NCBI GenBank assembly: GCA_964522665.1
Contig: CAZFVY010000004.1
Location: 62,001-126,000 of the forward strand
Source: CAZFVY01 sp964522665
GTDB lineage: Bacteria > Verrucomicrobiota > Verrucomicrobiia > Limisphaerales > CAZFVY01
DNA length: 64,000 nucleotides
Reading direction: 5' to 3'
Shown: positions 1 to 9,403 of the stretch, piece after piece
How positions within the stretch are numbered: the first letter of the stretch is position 1
How the letters are laid out: every line of letters starts with the position of its first letter
Program-made: the position numbers and the translations under genes
Notes under the pieces: generated by a model
The model's database searches: none
The model's input: only the letters and a program-made list of their open reading frames with translations
Told to the model about the DNA's origin: nothing

Positions 1-2
1 TG

Positions 3-761
3 CAGGCGGCGTTCGCGACTTTTCCCGGCGAGACCATCCACGTCGTGGAAGCGGGGTGTGGCCCTCTGGCGCCGCTGGCGCTGCCGTTCGCCGTCCGGTA
101 TCCGCCGGAACGGGTCCAATTTACTTTGATCGATTGCCACGACGTATCGCTTGAATGCGCCCGGTGTTTGGCCAACGAGTTGGGGGTTACGGCCGCGATC
201 CGCGATTTTTTGCAGGTGGATGCGGCGAGGCATCGCTTCCCGGAAGAGGATCGACCGCATATCATCGCGTGCGAGGTCATGCAGCGGGCGTTGGTCAAGG
301 AGCCTCAGGTCGCGGTGACGCTAAACCTCGCGCCGCAATTGCGCCCCGGCGGCGCGTTCCTCCCCGAATGGGTCGAGGTCCACGCGTGCCTATTTGATGC
401 GGCGCTGCATTACAACGCGTCCGTGACCCCGACGACGGGCGCGCGGCCCGGAGTGGCGGAGCTTGGTTTGGTTTTCCGTTTGGACGCGCGTGAACTGCCG
501 ACCGTCGAGTCGGGCGATCCCGGGGCGATTCGCGCGCGCACGGTGTCGGTTCCGCGCCACGAAGCCGGGCGTTCCCCGCTGCGGCTGTTCACCCGCATCG
601 GCGTCCAGGGCGATTGTCAGTTGTTGGACTTCGACAGCAGCCTGAACTTGCCGGAACGGCTCAAGTATCCGATCGCGCTGGCGGAGCGGGGAGGGCAACT
701 GGCGTTTCGATATCATCTGAGTGATCGACCGGGATGGCGATTCGAACCGTCCGTCGTTTGA
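3..761 (+). CDS. Class I SAM-dependent methyltransferase-like protein, 5' end missing
   Basis: The reading frame is open to the left edge of the window, so the true start lies upstream. A GTG at 45 is in frame but falls inside the conserved core and is not a credible start. The visible N-terminal part reads as a Rossmann methyltransferase motif I (VEAGCGPLA) followed by an acidic motif II strand (FTLIDCHD). A later proline-rich segment (LRPGGAFLPEW) fits the usual post-motif strand. The substrate cannot be told from sequence. The C-terminal half (about residues 110-250) is less typical and looks like a beta-rich accessory domain. A stretch of about 140 bases without a gene separates it from the next gene. 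Confidence 0.7.
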   Translation, partial: QAAFATFPGETIHVVEAGCGPLAPLALPFAVRYPPERVQFTLIDCHDVSLECARCLANELGVTAAIRDFLQVDAARHRFPEEDRPHIIACEVMQRALVKEPQVAVTLNLAPQLRPGGAFLPEWVEVHACLFDAALHYNASVTPTTGARPGVAELGLVFRLDARELPTVESGDPGAIRARTVSVPRHEAGRSPLRLFTRIGVQGDCQLLDFDSSLNLPERLKYPIALAERGGQLAFRYHLSDRPGWRFEPSVV

Positions 762-901
762 CGCTTTTTGATTTTGCAAAGAATCTTGCCCGTTTCGAAG
801 AATCGGAGAGAATTGGGACTGAAATACGTTGAGTGAAGATCTGCCATGGTGGCGGCTTGACTCGCGAACCAAAGCGAAACCGCCCGTGGCAAGGGATCAA
901 G

Positions 902-1855
902 ATGACCGAATCCATTCCCGCAAAATTGGCCCGCTTCGAAAAAGCGTTGCAACTCTTCCTGGAGCGCGTCCGCGCCGACTCCAATCTCCTGGCCGCCGTT
1001 CTCGTCGGCAGCCTTTCGGAGGAGACGATCTGGCGCCGGGAAGCCATTTCCCTCTGGGTGATCGAGAAGGATGGCGTGACCAAACGTTTGCGAGCCGATG
1101 GAGAGGATCCGCGCGTGTTTCGCAGTTTGGTTGAAGAGGGGGTCAACCTGCACGTGGAATTGATCCCGCGCAGCCGCTTTAAGCGCATGGTGGAAGGCTC
1201 GGCGCGCACCGCCTTTTGTTACAGTTTCTTTGCGCGCCGGAAACTCGTTTACTGCGACGACCCCTCGTTGCGCAAATGGTTCGAGGACGCCGATACGATG
1301 GCGCTACGCGATCAGGAGCGCGAGCTTTGCATTGCGACCACGTGGTTGATCCATGCCCATCGCCACGCGGCCAAGCTCCTCGATCATCAGCGCGACCTTG
1401 AGCTGGCCTTTCAGGAACTGCTGGGCGCCGCTCATTGCGTCGCCGCGGCGGAAGTGATCGCGTCCGGCGAGGCGTATGAGGGATTGGTGATCCACCGGGG
1501 ATTGGAATTAGCGCCGGCGTTTCTGCGCGAGGTCTATTTGGATTTGCTGGCCGCGCCGCGCACCGCGGAGAGGCTCGGGAAAACGTTGACGGCGCTGGAT
1601 GGTTATCTGGAGAAAAACGCCGAGGCGCGTTTGCGCCCGGTCCTGCGCTACTTGCGAAAGGAGAAGCGCCTGGTTCCGCTCAGCGAGCTGGCGGATCACT
1701 TTGCCCACTCGCAATTGTATCCCTGGCACCTGGAATCCGCGTGTGAGTGGCTGGAGCGAAAGGGGCGGATCGGAAAATTCTCCGCGCCATTCGGCCTCAC
1801 CAAAATGAGCCGCGTCGAGGTCGAGGAACCCGCTTACCTTTGCGACGAAGAGTGA
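902..1855 (+). CDS. Nucleotidyltransferase-fold protein with C-terminal helical domain
   Basis: This 317-residue protein starts with a nucleotidyltransferase-like segment. A helix is followed by AAVLVGSLSEET and a strand (ISLWVIEKDG), which resembles the GS-x10-DxD layout of the MNT superfamily, but no clean DxD pair is visible. Residues after about 130 are helical and resemble the substrate-binding half of kanamycin-nucleotidyltransferase-like or YgxA-like proteins; the last 70 residues look like a winged helix. I chose the ATG at 902, preceded by AAGGGA, rather than an in-frame start at 833, because the extra N-terminal residues do not look like protein. Function and substrate are unknown. 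The degraded acidic pair may mean a non-catalytic member. Confidence 0.65.
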   Translation: MTESIPAKLARFEKALQLFLERVRADSNLLAAVLVGSLSEETIWRREAISLWVIEKDGVTKRLRADGEDPRVFRSLVEEGVNLHVELIPRSRFKRMVEGSARTAFCYSFFARRKLVYCDDPSLRKWFEDADTMALRDQERELCIATTWLIHAHRHAAKLLDHQRDLELAFQELLGAAHCVAAAEVIASGEAYEGLVIHRGLELAPAFLREVYLDLLAAPRTAERLGKTLTALDGYLEKNAEARLRPVLRYLRKEKRLVPLSELADHFAHSQLYPWHLESACEWLERKGRIGKFSAPFGLTKMSRVEVEEPAYLCDEE

Positions 1856-1883
1856 TGAATTACCAGCCACTGCGCCCCGCCCA

Positions 1884-4025
1884 ATGAATACCGATCTCCT
1901 TCAGCGAGTTCTCGCTCGGGCCATGTTGTGGGCGGGATTCGCGATTGTGAACCCGCGCTTGATGGGCGCGCCGGCCAACACGGATTGGGCGGCGTATCTC
2001 GGCGACAAAGCGCGCAGCCATTACTCGCCGCTTAAACAAATCAACCGGAGAAATGTCGCCGACTTGAAGGTCGCGTGGACCTACGACACCGGTGACAAGG
2101 GCGAGTACCAGGCCAACAATCTGATCGTCGCCGGCGTGCTCTACACCGCGTCGCCCACCCGCAAGGTCATCGCGCTGGATGCCGCCACCGGCCGCGAACT
2201 ATGGAAATGGGATCCTCGCTCCGAACGACCCGACACGGGGGGCGCTCGGGAGCGCGGCTTGGTTTTTTGGCAGAATGAAACCGGTGGCGAACAACGTCTC
2301 TTCACGGGGGTTGGGAATCATCTTTACGCGTTGGACGCGAACTCGGGTCAGCCGATCCGGAGCTTTGGCGAGAATGGTTCCATCCACCTTGGCTCAGGCT
2401 TGGATCTGCCGGTACCGCCGAACGTCGGCCTCAACACGCCGGGCGTAATCTATCGGGACCTGCTGATCATCGGCGGCCTCGGCGGTCCGGGCGCGGTGCG
2501 CGCGTTTGATGTCAGAACTGGTCTGCGACGTTGGGTCTTCCATTTGATTCCGCGACCCGGCGAACTCGGTTACGATACCTGGCCCCCGGAGGCTTACCAG
2601 ACCGCCGCGGGCCTGATGCCTTGGTCCGGCCAATCGCTCGATGAGAAGCGCGGCATAGTTTACATCCCCACAAAAACGGCGGAACCCGATTTCTTCGGCG
2701 GCAGGCGCCACGGAATAAATCTTTTCGCAAACTGTCTGATCGCCCTCGATGCGGCGACCGGAAAGCGTTTGTGGCACTATCAAATCGTCCACCACGATCT
2801 CTTGGACAAGGACCTGCCGTGCCCTCCGGTTCTGATGACGGTGACCCACCGTGGCAGGAAAATCGACGTGGTGGCCCAAGGCACCAAGCACGGTTTGTTA
2901 TTCGTGTTCGATCGCGTCACGGGCGAACCGCTCTGGCCGATCGAGGAAAAGCCGGCTCCGTCATCCGAACTCCGCGGCGAGCAGGCTTGGCCGACGCAAC
3001 CTTTCCCCACGAAGCCCGCGCCACTCATGCGCCAGCGCTATGGGGAATCCGATGCCTCCGACCTTTCACCCGCGGCTCACACCAATACGCTCGAGCGGAT
3101 CCGCGTCTCGCCGAACTTCGGGCCGTTTCCCGCTCCGAGCATCAAGGAGACGGTCATGTTCCCCGGATTCGATGGCGGAATGGAATGGGGTGGCGGAGCG
3201 GCTGATCCGGACGGCGTTTTTTATGTCAATGTCAACGAGATGCCCTGGCTCATGCAAATGGTCGAGCTGCGCCGCGCCGATGGAACCGCCGTCCCGAGCG
3301 GCGAGCGGGATTACATGTCCTTTTGCGCTCCCTGTCACGGACTGGATCGCGCGGGCAACGCCTTGAGCGGATTTCCGTCCTTGATCGACGTCCTCAACCG
3401 CAAAACCCGCGAGCAAATCGTGCTCACGACCAAGCAAGGCGCCGGGCGGATGCCCGCCTTCGATCAACTCTCCGACGCTCAACGCAACCGCATCGTCGAT
3501 TATGTGCTGGGGGCAACTCTCTCGGCGTCACGTCGCGAGGGAGACCAAGCCGCGCCCCTGGAAAGCGACGCGCGAAACCCCACTCCGCCCTATGCGTTTT
3601 CCGGCTTTCGGCGCTGGTTGGACGCGGAAGGTTATCCGGCCATCAAGCCGCCTTGGGGCACGTTGAACGCCGTGGACCTCAACACCGGTGAGCTCAAATG
3701 GAAAGTCCCCCTCGGTGAATATCCGGCCCTCAAAGCGCGCGGCGTTCCACCGACCGGCACGGAGAACTATGGTGGTCCGATAGTGACGGCCAGCGGCTTG
3801 ATCTTCATCGGGGCGACCGCGGACGAAACGTTCCGCGCGTTTGACAAGCTCACGGGAAAGATTCTCTGGCAGGCCGAACTGCCGTTTGGCGGAAATGCCA
3901 CGCCCAGCACCTACATGGTAAATGGCCGCCAATTTGTCGTGATTTCCGCCGGCGGAACCAAATCCGGTCGCCCGGCCGGCGGTAGTATAGTCGCCTTCGC
4001 GCTGCCGGAGTCCGCTGCCAAATAG
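1884..4025 (+). CDS. PQQ-dependent quinoprotein dehydrogenase with inserted cytochrome c domain
   Basis: The product is a 713-residue secreted or periplasmic oxidoreductase. After a short hydrophobic leader, the N-terminal half carries beta-propeller repeats typical of quinoprotein alcohol/glucose dehydrogenases (ALDAATGRELWKWDP, ALDAATGKRLWHY, VFDRVTGEPLW). A cytochrome c module is inserted, with a CAPCH haem-binding site at residues 481-485 and a likely Met ligand in GRMPAF. The propeller then resumes (AVDLNTGELKWKVPLGEYP, AFDKLTGKILW). This layout is known for membrane-associated or soluble PQQ glucose/alcohol dehydrogenases of Acidobacteria, Verrucomicrobia and Planctomycetes. The substrate is probably an alcohol or sugar, but this cannot be resolved. 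No PQQ biosynthesis gene is in the window. Confidence 0.88.
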   Translation: MNTDLLQRVLARAMLWAGFAIVNPRLMGAPANTDWAAYLGDKARSHYSPLKQINRRNVADLKVAWTYDTGDKGEYQANNLIVAGVLYTASPTRKVIALDAATGRELWKWDPRSERPDTGGARERGLVFWQNETGGEQRLFTGVGNHLYALDANSGQPIRSFGENGSIHLGSGLDLPVPPNVGLNTPGVIYRDLLIIGGLGGPGAVRAFDVRTGLRRWVFHLIPRPGELGYDTWPPEAYQTAAGLMPWSGQSLDEKRGIVYIPTKTAEPDFFGGRRHGINLFANCLIALDAATGKRLWHYQIVHHDLLDKDLPCPPVLMTVTHRGRKIDVVAQGTKHGLLFVFDRVTGEPLWPIEEKPAPSSELRGEQAWPTQPFPTKPAPLMRQRYGESDASDLSPAAHTNTLERIRVSPNFGPFPAPSIKETVMFPGFDGGMEWGGGAADPDGVFYVNVNEMPWLMQMVELRRADGTAVPSGERDYMSFCAPCHGLDRAGNALSGFPSLIDVLNRKTREQIVLTTKQGAGRMPAFDQLSDAQRNRIVDYVLGATLSASRREGDQAAPLESDARNPTPPYAFSGFRRWLDAEGYPAIKPPWGTLNAVDLNTGELKWKVPLGEYPALKARGVPPTGTENYGGPIVTASGLIFIGATADETFRAFDKLTGKILWQAELPFGGNATPSTYMVNGRQFVVISAGGTKSGRPAGGSIVAFALPESAAK

Positions 4026-4160
4026 CGAGTGACTGGAGGGCGCGCGAGAACGTTTGAGCTCCGATGACTGGCTGAGGTCGCGGCTCACGAAAGTATTAAC
4101 CATTTTGGCGCCGTGAAAGCAGCTGAGGCGAAGGACCCGGCATCTATTTGCAAAGAACAT

Positions 4161-7088
4161 ATGAACCAAGAGCCAATGCGAACGACGCTCCTGATTCAGG
4201 GAGCGCGGGAGAACAATTTACGCAACGTCACCGTCGAGTTGCCGCGCAATAAGTTGGTCGTCATCACCGGGGTTTCTGGCTCGGGCAAGTCATCGTTGGC
4301 GTTCGACACGCTTTACGCGGAGGGCCAGCGCCGGCTATTGGCTTCGATGTCCGCCTACGCCAAACGTTTCGTTAATCAGTTGCGCAAACCGGACGTGGAC
4401 TTTGTTCACGGTCTCTCACCGGTGATCTCGATCGACCAGAAAACGGTGGGGAGCAACCCGCGCTCGACCGTCGGCACCATGACCGATCTGTGGGATTATC
4501 TGCGGATGCTGTACGCGACGCTCGGGACGCCCCATTGTCCGCGTTGCGAAAGCCCGGTCGCCACCCGGTCGCCGCAGCAAATGCTCGAGCGACTGCTGCG
4601 ATTGCCCCGTGGAACCGAAGTCGAAGCGCGCGCGCCCGTGTTCGAAATCTTCGGTGAGGATTGGGATCACGTGTTCGAGCAGGTGCGGCTGCAAGGGTAT
4701 CGACGCGTGCGCGTGGATGGAGTCGCGAAGGACCTGGGCTCCCCGTTGGAGTTAACGGAAGAGGATCATCCGTGGGTCGAGGCAATCATTGACCGTTTCG
4801 TGATCGAACCTGGCATTGACCGCCAGGTCCTTGCGTCATTGGAGCATGGTCTGAAAGTGGGTGATGGCTTTCTCTCGTTCCATCCGGAAGGCGCCTCCCG
4901 GACCACGCTGAAAAGCTTTTGGCAGGATTTCGGGTGCGCGGAACACCATCTTATTTCGGCGACGTTGCACCATGGTAATTTCACCTTCAACGACCCCGCG
5001 GGCGCGTGTCGCACGTGCGCCGGGCTGGGCACGTCCAAGCGCGTGCACTCGACCCTCCTGGTCCCGGACCCGAGCCGCACGCTAGCGGATGGCGCCATCG
5101 TCAAGGAGGCCTTCAATAACGATAAGAACGCTTGGGGCGGGCGCTGGCTCCATAGTTTGGCCAAGCATTATGGATTTCGCCTCGACGTGCCATTCGCGGA
5201 GCTGTCCGACCGAGTCAAGGACTTGATCTTCCATGGCAGCAAGGGGGAAAAGATCGAGATCGTCCTCCCGGAAGGCGCCCGCCAAGGCGAACAGCACATC
5301 GGCAAGCAGATGGCCTTCCAGGGAGTCGTTCGGCAAATCGAGCGACATTACCACTGGTACCGCAAGCAAGGGCGGAGCATGGACGGGATGGAGGCCTACC
5401 TGCAAAAGGTGATGGTGGACTACGATTGTCCCGATTGCGGTGGCGCGCGCTTGCGGAAGACGCGCAGTCTCGTGCGGATCGCGGACAAAACTCTTCCCCA
5501 AGTGGGCGAGTTGCACTTACGGGACCTGCAAAAATGGCTGGCCACGTTGAATATTGCCGCAGACAAAACCGCGGTCGCGGCCACCGTCGCGCGCGAGATC
5601 GATGGCCGCCTGGATCTCCTCATCGGCATCGGCCTGGATTACCTCAGCTTGAGCCGGCGGGCGGGCACGTTGTCGGGCGGAGAATCGCAACGCATTCGGC
5701 TCTCCACCCAGATTGGCTCCGGCCTGATGGGCATGCTCTACGTGCTCGACGAACCGAGCATTGGACTCCATCCCAAGGACAACGTGAAGATGATACAGAC
5801 CCTCGAGCGATTGCGCGATCTGGGCAACACCGTGGTGGTGGTTGAACACGACGAGGAGACCATTCGCGCGGCGGATTGGCTCGTCGAAATTGGGCCCGGT
5901 CCCGGCATCCACGGGGGCGAAGTCGTGGCGCATGGGCCGCCCGCCGCGGTATTGGCCGACGCGAACTCCCTGACGGGCGCGTTCCTGCGTGGCGAGAAAC
6001 GAATTGAAATTCCCGAACAACGCCGCGCCGCCGGCGAGCGCCGTTTGCGGATTCGCGGAGCGCGCCACAACAACCTGCGAAACCTGGACGTGGAGGTGCC
6101 GCTGGGAATGTTGGTCTGCGTGACGGGCGCTTCCGGCTCCGGGAAAAGCTCTCTCGTACACGAAATCATTTTCAAGAAACTGGCGTCATTGCGCTACGAC
6201 AGCCGGATACTTTCGGGCGAACACGACGGATTCGAGGGGCACGAACTTGTGGACGACGTCATCGACATCGATCAGTCCGCCATCGGTCGATCCCCGCGCT
6301 CCAATCCGGCGACGTACGTCGGAATCTACGATTCGATTCGCGAGCTTTTCGCCCAGACGGACGAGGCCAAGAAACGGGGCTTCGGCCCGGCCCGCTTCAG
6401 CTTCAACGTCAAGGGCGGACGCTGCGAGGAGTGCGCCGGCGACGGCACGATCGTCACGCAGTTGTCCTTCATGCCGGACGTGGAAGTCATGTGTCCGGCC
6501 TGCAAAGGCAGCCGCTACCGCGAGGAGACGCTCGAAGTGACGTGGCGTGGGCGGAACATCGCCGAGACGCTCAAGCTGTCCATCGAAGAGAGCGTGGCCT
6601 TCTTCGCCGATCAACGCGGGATCGTCCGCAAGCTGGAAATATTGCACGAACTGGGCCTCGGATATTTGGAGCTAGGCCATGCCGCCACCATCCTTTCCGG
6701 CGGCGAGGCGCAACGAGTCAAACTCGCGGCCGAATTGGGCAAAATGCGGCGCGGTCGGCATAATCTCTACATTCTCGACGAGCCGACGACTGGCCTGCAT
6801 CTCGCCGATATCCAGCGGCTGCTGGATTGTCTGCAACGCCTCGTTCAGGCAGAGCACTCGGTCCTCGTGATCGAACATCATCTCGACGTCATCAAGTGCG
6901 CGGATTGGATTCTCGATCTCGGCCCCGAGGGCGGGCATCAGGGAGGTCAATTGATTGTGGCGGGAACCCCGGAAGCGGTCGCCGCGTGTGAAGCATCACA
7001 TACAGGGCGCGCCTTACGCGCGCATCTGGAGCAAACCAATACCGTCGTTCCTCAGCGGCCTTCCACCGCCAAGCGCCGAAAGGCGTAA
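4161..7088 (+). CDS. uvrA: Excinuclease ABC subunit A (UvrA), altered first zinc site
   Basis: UvrA recognises DNA lesions in nucleotide excision repair as a dimeric ABC ATPase. Both ATPase halves are complete: Walker A GVSGSGKSS near the N-terminus and GASGSGKSS in the second half, signatures LSGGESQRIRL and LSGGEAQRVKL, and Walker B LYVLDEP and LYILDEP. The C-terminal zinc module has two CxxC pairs (CEEC and CPAC). The first zinc module has C259, H262, C283 and C286, where E. coli has four cysteines with the same spacing. At 975 residues it is slightly longer than E. coli UvrA (940). The start at 4161 was preferred over an in-frame start at 4113; 4176 is also possible. It could be a UvrA paralogue rather than the housekeeping copy. 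Confidence 0.88.
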   Translation: MNQEPMRTTLLIQGARENNLRNVTVELPRNKLVVITGVSGSGKSSLAFDTLYAEGQRRLLASMSAYAKRFVNQLRKPDVDFVHGLSPVISIDQKTVGSNPRSTVGTMTDLWDYLRMLYATLGTPHCPRCESPVATRSPQQMLERLLRLPRGTEVEARAPVFEIFGEDWDHVFEQVRLQGYRRVRVDGVAKDLGSPLELTEEDHPWVEAIIDRFVIEPGIDRQVLASLEHGLKVGDGFLSFHPEGASRTTLKSFWQDFGCAEHHLISATLHHGNFTFNDPAGACRTCAGLGTSKRVHSTLLVPDPSRTLADGAIVKEAFNNDKNAWGGRWLHSLAKHYGFRLDVPFAELSDRVKDLIFHGSKGEKIEIVLPEGARQGEQHIGKQMAFQGVVRQIERHYHWYRKQGRSMDGMEAYLQKVMVDYDCPDCGGARLRKTRSLVRIADKTLPQVGELHLRDLQKWLATLNIAADKTAVAATVAREIDGRLDLLIGIGLDYLSLSRRAGTLSGGESQRIRLSTQIGSGLMGMLYVLDEPSIGLHPKDNVKMIQTLERLRDLGNTVVVVEHDEETIRAADWLVEIGPGPGIHGGEVVAHGPPAAVLADANSLTGAFLRGEKRIEIPEQRRAAGERRLRIRGARHNNLRNLDVEVPLGMLVCVTGASGSGKSSLVHEIIFKKLASLRYDSRILSGEHDGFEGHELVDDVIDIDQSAIGRSPRSNPATYVGIYDSIRELFAQTDEAKKRGFGPARFSFNVKGGRCEECAGDGTIVTQLSFMPDVEVMCPACKGSRYREETLEVTWRGRNIAETLKLSIEESVAFFADQRGIVRKLEILHELGLGYLELGHAATILSGGEAQRVKLAAELGKMRRGRHNLYILDEPTTGLHLADIQRLLDCLQRLVQAEHSVLVIEHHLDVIKCADWILDLGPEGGHQGGQLIVAGTPEAVAACEASHTGRALRAHLEQTNTVVPQRPSTAKRRKA

Positions 7089-7089
7089 C

Positions 7090-7260
7090 CTACTTCAGTT
7101 CCGGCGCGCGTTCTGGTCGGTTGATTGACGTGGTGATCTCGAACGAATTGGTCCCTTCGCCGACCGGGACGGTGATCACGTTGCCCTGAAGAGCCGCGTT
7201 GAACGTGCTCGGTGAGAGCGTATCGGACGCGATTTCGCTTTGTCGATGGGCCTTAATTTG
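7090..7260 (-). pseudogene. Possible C-terminal remnant of a protein gene
   Basis: This 185-base gap between uvrA and proC contains a minus-strand frame of 57 sense codons that ends with TAG at 7090 and is bounded upstream by TAA at 7261-7263. It has no ATG; one internal GTG would give only about 31 codons. The translation looks protein-like (for example NVITVPVGEGTNSFEITTS) rather than low-complexity, so it may be the eroded tail of a lost gene. An open frame of this length can also arise by chance at this GC content. I do not recognise a family. Confidence 0.22.
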
Positions 7261-7273
7261 TTAACAACCAGCG

Positions 7274-8089
7274 ATGGCATTGGACCTTAAGATTGGATTT
7301 CTGGGCGCCGGCAAAATGGCGTCGGCGCTGGCCAAAGGATTTCTCCGCGCCGGGCTGGTGGAGGCCGGGCAAATGCTGGCCAGCGATCCGGTGCCGGCGG
7401 CGCGCGCCGCGTTCGCGGACGCGGTCGGCGGCAAGCCGGCGCAGTCGAATATCGAGGTCGTCCGGGCGGCGCAAGTGGTGATCCTCGCGGTCAAGCCCGA
7501 CCAGGTGGCGTCCGTGCTCGCGGAGGTCCGGGAGAGTTTTACGGCGTCGCATCTCCTCATTTCGATTGCGGCCGGGGTGTCAATCGCCAGGCTTGAGGCG
7601 GGCTTGACGCCGGGGGCGCGGGTGATTCGGGTAATGCCCAACACGCCGGCCTTGGTCGGCGCGTCCGCGACTGCGTACGCCACCGGAGCTGGCGCGACGG
7701 CCGAGGATGGCAAACTGGCGCAACAACTTTTCGCGGCGGTCGGCGTCGCGTACGCGGTGAAGGAACCGTTGCTCGACGCGGTCACCGGGCTGAGCGGCAG
7801 CGGGCCGGCCTATGTCTATCTCGTGATCGAAGCCTTGAGCGATGGTGGCGTCGCCGCTGGTCTCCCGCGAGCGGTCGCCACGGCGCTGGCGGCGCAGACG
7901 CTTTTCGGGGCGGCGAAGATGGTGTTGGAGACGGGGTTACATCCGGGCGCGCTCAAGGATATGGTCACCAGCCCCGGTGGGACAACCATCGAGGGCATGC
8001 ACGAACTGGAGAAAGCGGCCGTGCGCGGGGCGCTGATGAGCGCCGTCCGGGCGGCCAGCGATAAATCGCGCAAGCTCGGCCAAGGCTGA
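7274..8089 (+). CDS. proC: Pyrroline-5-carboxylate reductase
   Basis: ProC reduces 1-pyrroline-5-carboxylate to L-proline with NAD(P)H, the last step of proline synthesis in the cytoplasm. The 271-residue product has the N-terminal Rossmann motif GFLGAGKMASAL (residues 8-19), the RVMPNTPALVG segment, and the family signature region from GLSGSGPAYVY (starting at residue 172) to MVTSPGGTTIEGMHELE near the C-terminus. Length and domain order are normal for the family. It follows uvrA after a 185-base gap and is transcribed in the same direction as the downstream permease gene, 109 bases away. Confidence 0.96.
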   Translation: MALDLKIGFLGAGKMASALAKGFLRAGLVEAGQMLASDPVPAARAAFADAVGGKPAQSNIEVVRAAQVVILAVKPDQVASVLAEVRESFTASHLLISIAAGVSIARLEAGLTPGARVIRVMPNTPALVGASATAYATGAGATAEDGKLAQQLFAAVGVAYAVKEPLLDAVTGLSGSGPAYVYLVIEALSDGGVAAGLPRAVATALAAQTLFGAAKMVLETGLHPGALKDMVTSPGGTTIEGMHELEKAAVRGALMSAVRAASDKSRKLGQG

Positions 8090-8198
8090 TGAAAACGGCC
8101 CCGATTGGCGGTTGGGCAGCGAAGCGAGGGGCGCTCCAGGCTGACGCGGGCTGCGACGTGGGGACGGCCCCCGCGCATGAAGTGACGATCCCCCGGCT

Positions 8199-9320
8199 AT
8201 GAGCGTGCCCGCGCCCACGCCGCGACAGGCGCGGATTCTTTGGGCGGCGTTGACCGCGCTGGCCGTCGGGGTGATGCTGGCGCTGGCGGGCATTGTCTTC
8301 TGGGGCCTGGGTTGGGTGATCGACCGCCTCACCGCGGTCCTCCTGCCGCTGGCGATCGCCGGTGGAATCGCCTACCTGCTTGATCCGGTGGTCGATTTCT
8401 TTCAGCGGAGCAAGATTCCCCGCCCGCGCGCGATCCTCCTCGTCTTCTTGCTGGCGATTGTCGTCGTGGTGATCTTTGCCCGGGCGGTCGTGCCGCGGTT
8501 GTTGGTGGAGAGCAAGGAGTTGATCGACCACGCCCCTGCCTACGCGCAAGAGGCGCGCGACAAGTTCAGCGGCTGGCTCGCCGGAACTTCGCTGGGCGCC
8601 AAAGCCAAGATTGCCTGGGATTCGCACCTGGCGACCGAAATCCAGAATTGGCTGGGGCAGGTGGCGCCGGTCATCTCCAAATGGATCCTGGCCGAGTTGA
8701 CCAAGGTGGCCTCGTGGGTCGGTCTTCTTGGGGGGTTGGCCATGACGCCGGTTTATCTTTTCTACTTCCTGCTCGAGAAGGAGGAGATCAGCGGACGCTG
8801 GACCGATTACCTGCCTCTGCGCGAATCGCGCGCGAAGGAGGAAGTCGTATTTGTGCTCACGTCGGTGAATGACTACCTCATCATTTTTTTCCGCGGGCAG
8901 ATGTTGGTGGCGCTGTCGGACGCGATTCTCTATACGGTTGGCTTTGTCGCGATTGGATTGGATTACGCGCTGTTGCTCGGTTGCTTGGTCGGATTGCTCA
9001 GCTTCGTGCCGTACATGGGCGTGTTTATCGGCCTAATTCCGACGCTGCTGATCGCGGCGACGCAATTTCATGATTGGCTGCATCCGCTGCTGGCGCTCGG
9101 GGTATTCGGCCTGGTGCAAACAATCGAAGGCTTGTTGATCGCTCCCAAAATCCTGGGCGATCGCGTCGGGCTGCATCCGTTGACGATCATCGTCGGCCTG
9201 TTGATCGGGATGGCGTTGATGGGGAATCTGGTCGGCGGGCTGCTGGCGATCCCCCTGACCGCCGCGCTGCGCGTGATCATGTTTCGGTACGTTTGGCGGA
9301 AGCGGTCGGTGCGGACTTGA
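8199..9320 (+). CDS. AI-2E/PerM family membrane transporter
   Basis: This 373-residue inner-membrane protein belongs to the AI-2E transporter (PerM/UPF0118) family. It has a pair of N-terminal transmembrane segments (residues about 15-35 and 45-65), a third near 90, a soluble amphipathic stretch, and a cluster of hydrophobic segments in the C-terminal half. The family-typical GLLSFVPYMGVFIGLIPT motif lies in that C-terminal half, and PKILGDRVGLHPLTIIVGLLIG follows near the end. Members have been linked to autoinducer-2 export or to sodium/proton antiport. Which substrate applies here cannot be told, and no quorum-sensing genes are adjacent. Confidence 0.87.
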   Translation: MSVPAPTPRQARILWAALTALAVGVMLALAGIVFWGLGWVIDRLTAVLLPLAIAGGIAYLLDPVVDFFQRSKIPRPRAILLVFLLAIVVVVIFARAVVPRLLVESKELIDHAPAYAQEARDKFSGWLAGTSLGAKAKIAWDSHLATEIQNWLGQVAPVISKWILAELTKVASWVGLLGGLAMTPVYLFYFLLEKEEISGRWTDYLPLRESRAKEEVVFVLTSVNDYLIIFFRGQMLVALSDAILYTVGFVAIGLDYALLLGCLVGLLSFVPYMGVFIGLIPTLLIAATQFHDWLHPLLALGVFGLVQTIEGLLIAPKILGDRVGLHPLTIIVGLLIGMALMGNLVGGLLAIPLTAALRVIMFRYVWRKRSVRT

Positions 9321-9403
9321 ATCTGAGCGCATTTTCGTGATATCAGGCGGTGTATGGTCATCCCAAACGATTGTGAGCGAGGATGCGATTGGATTGACCT
9401 CAA

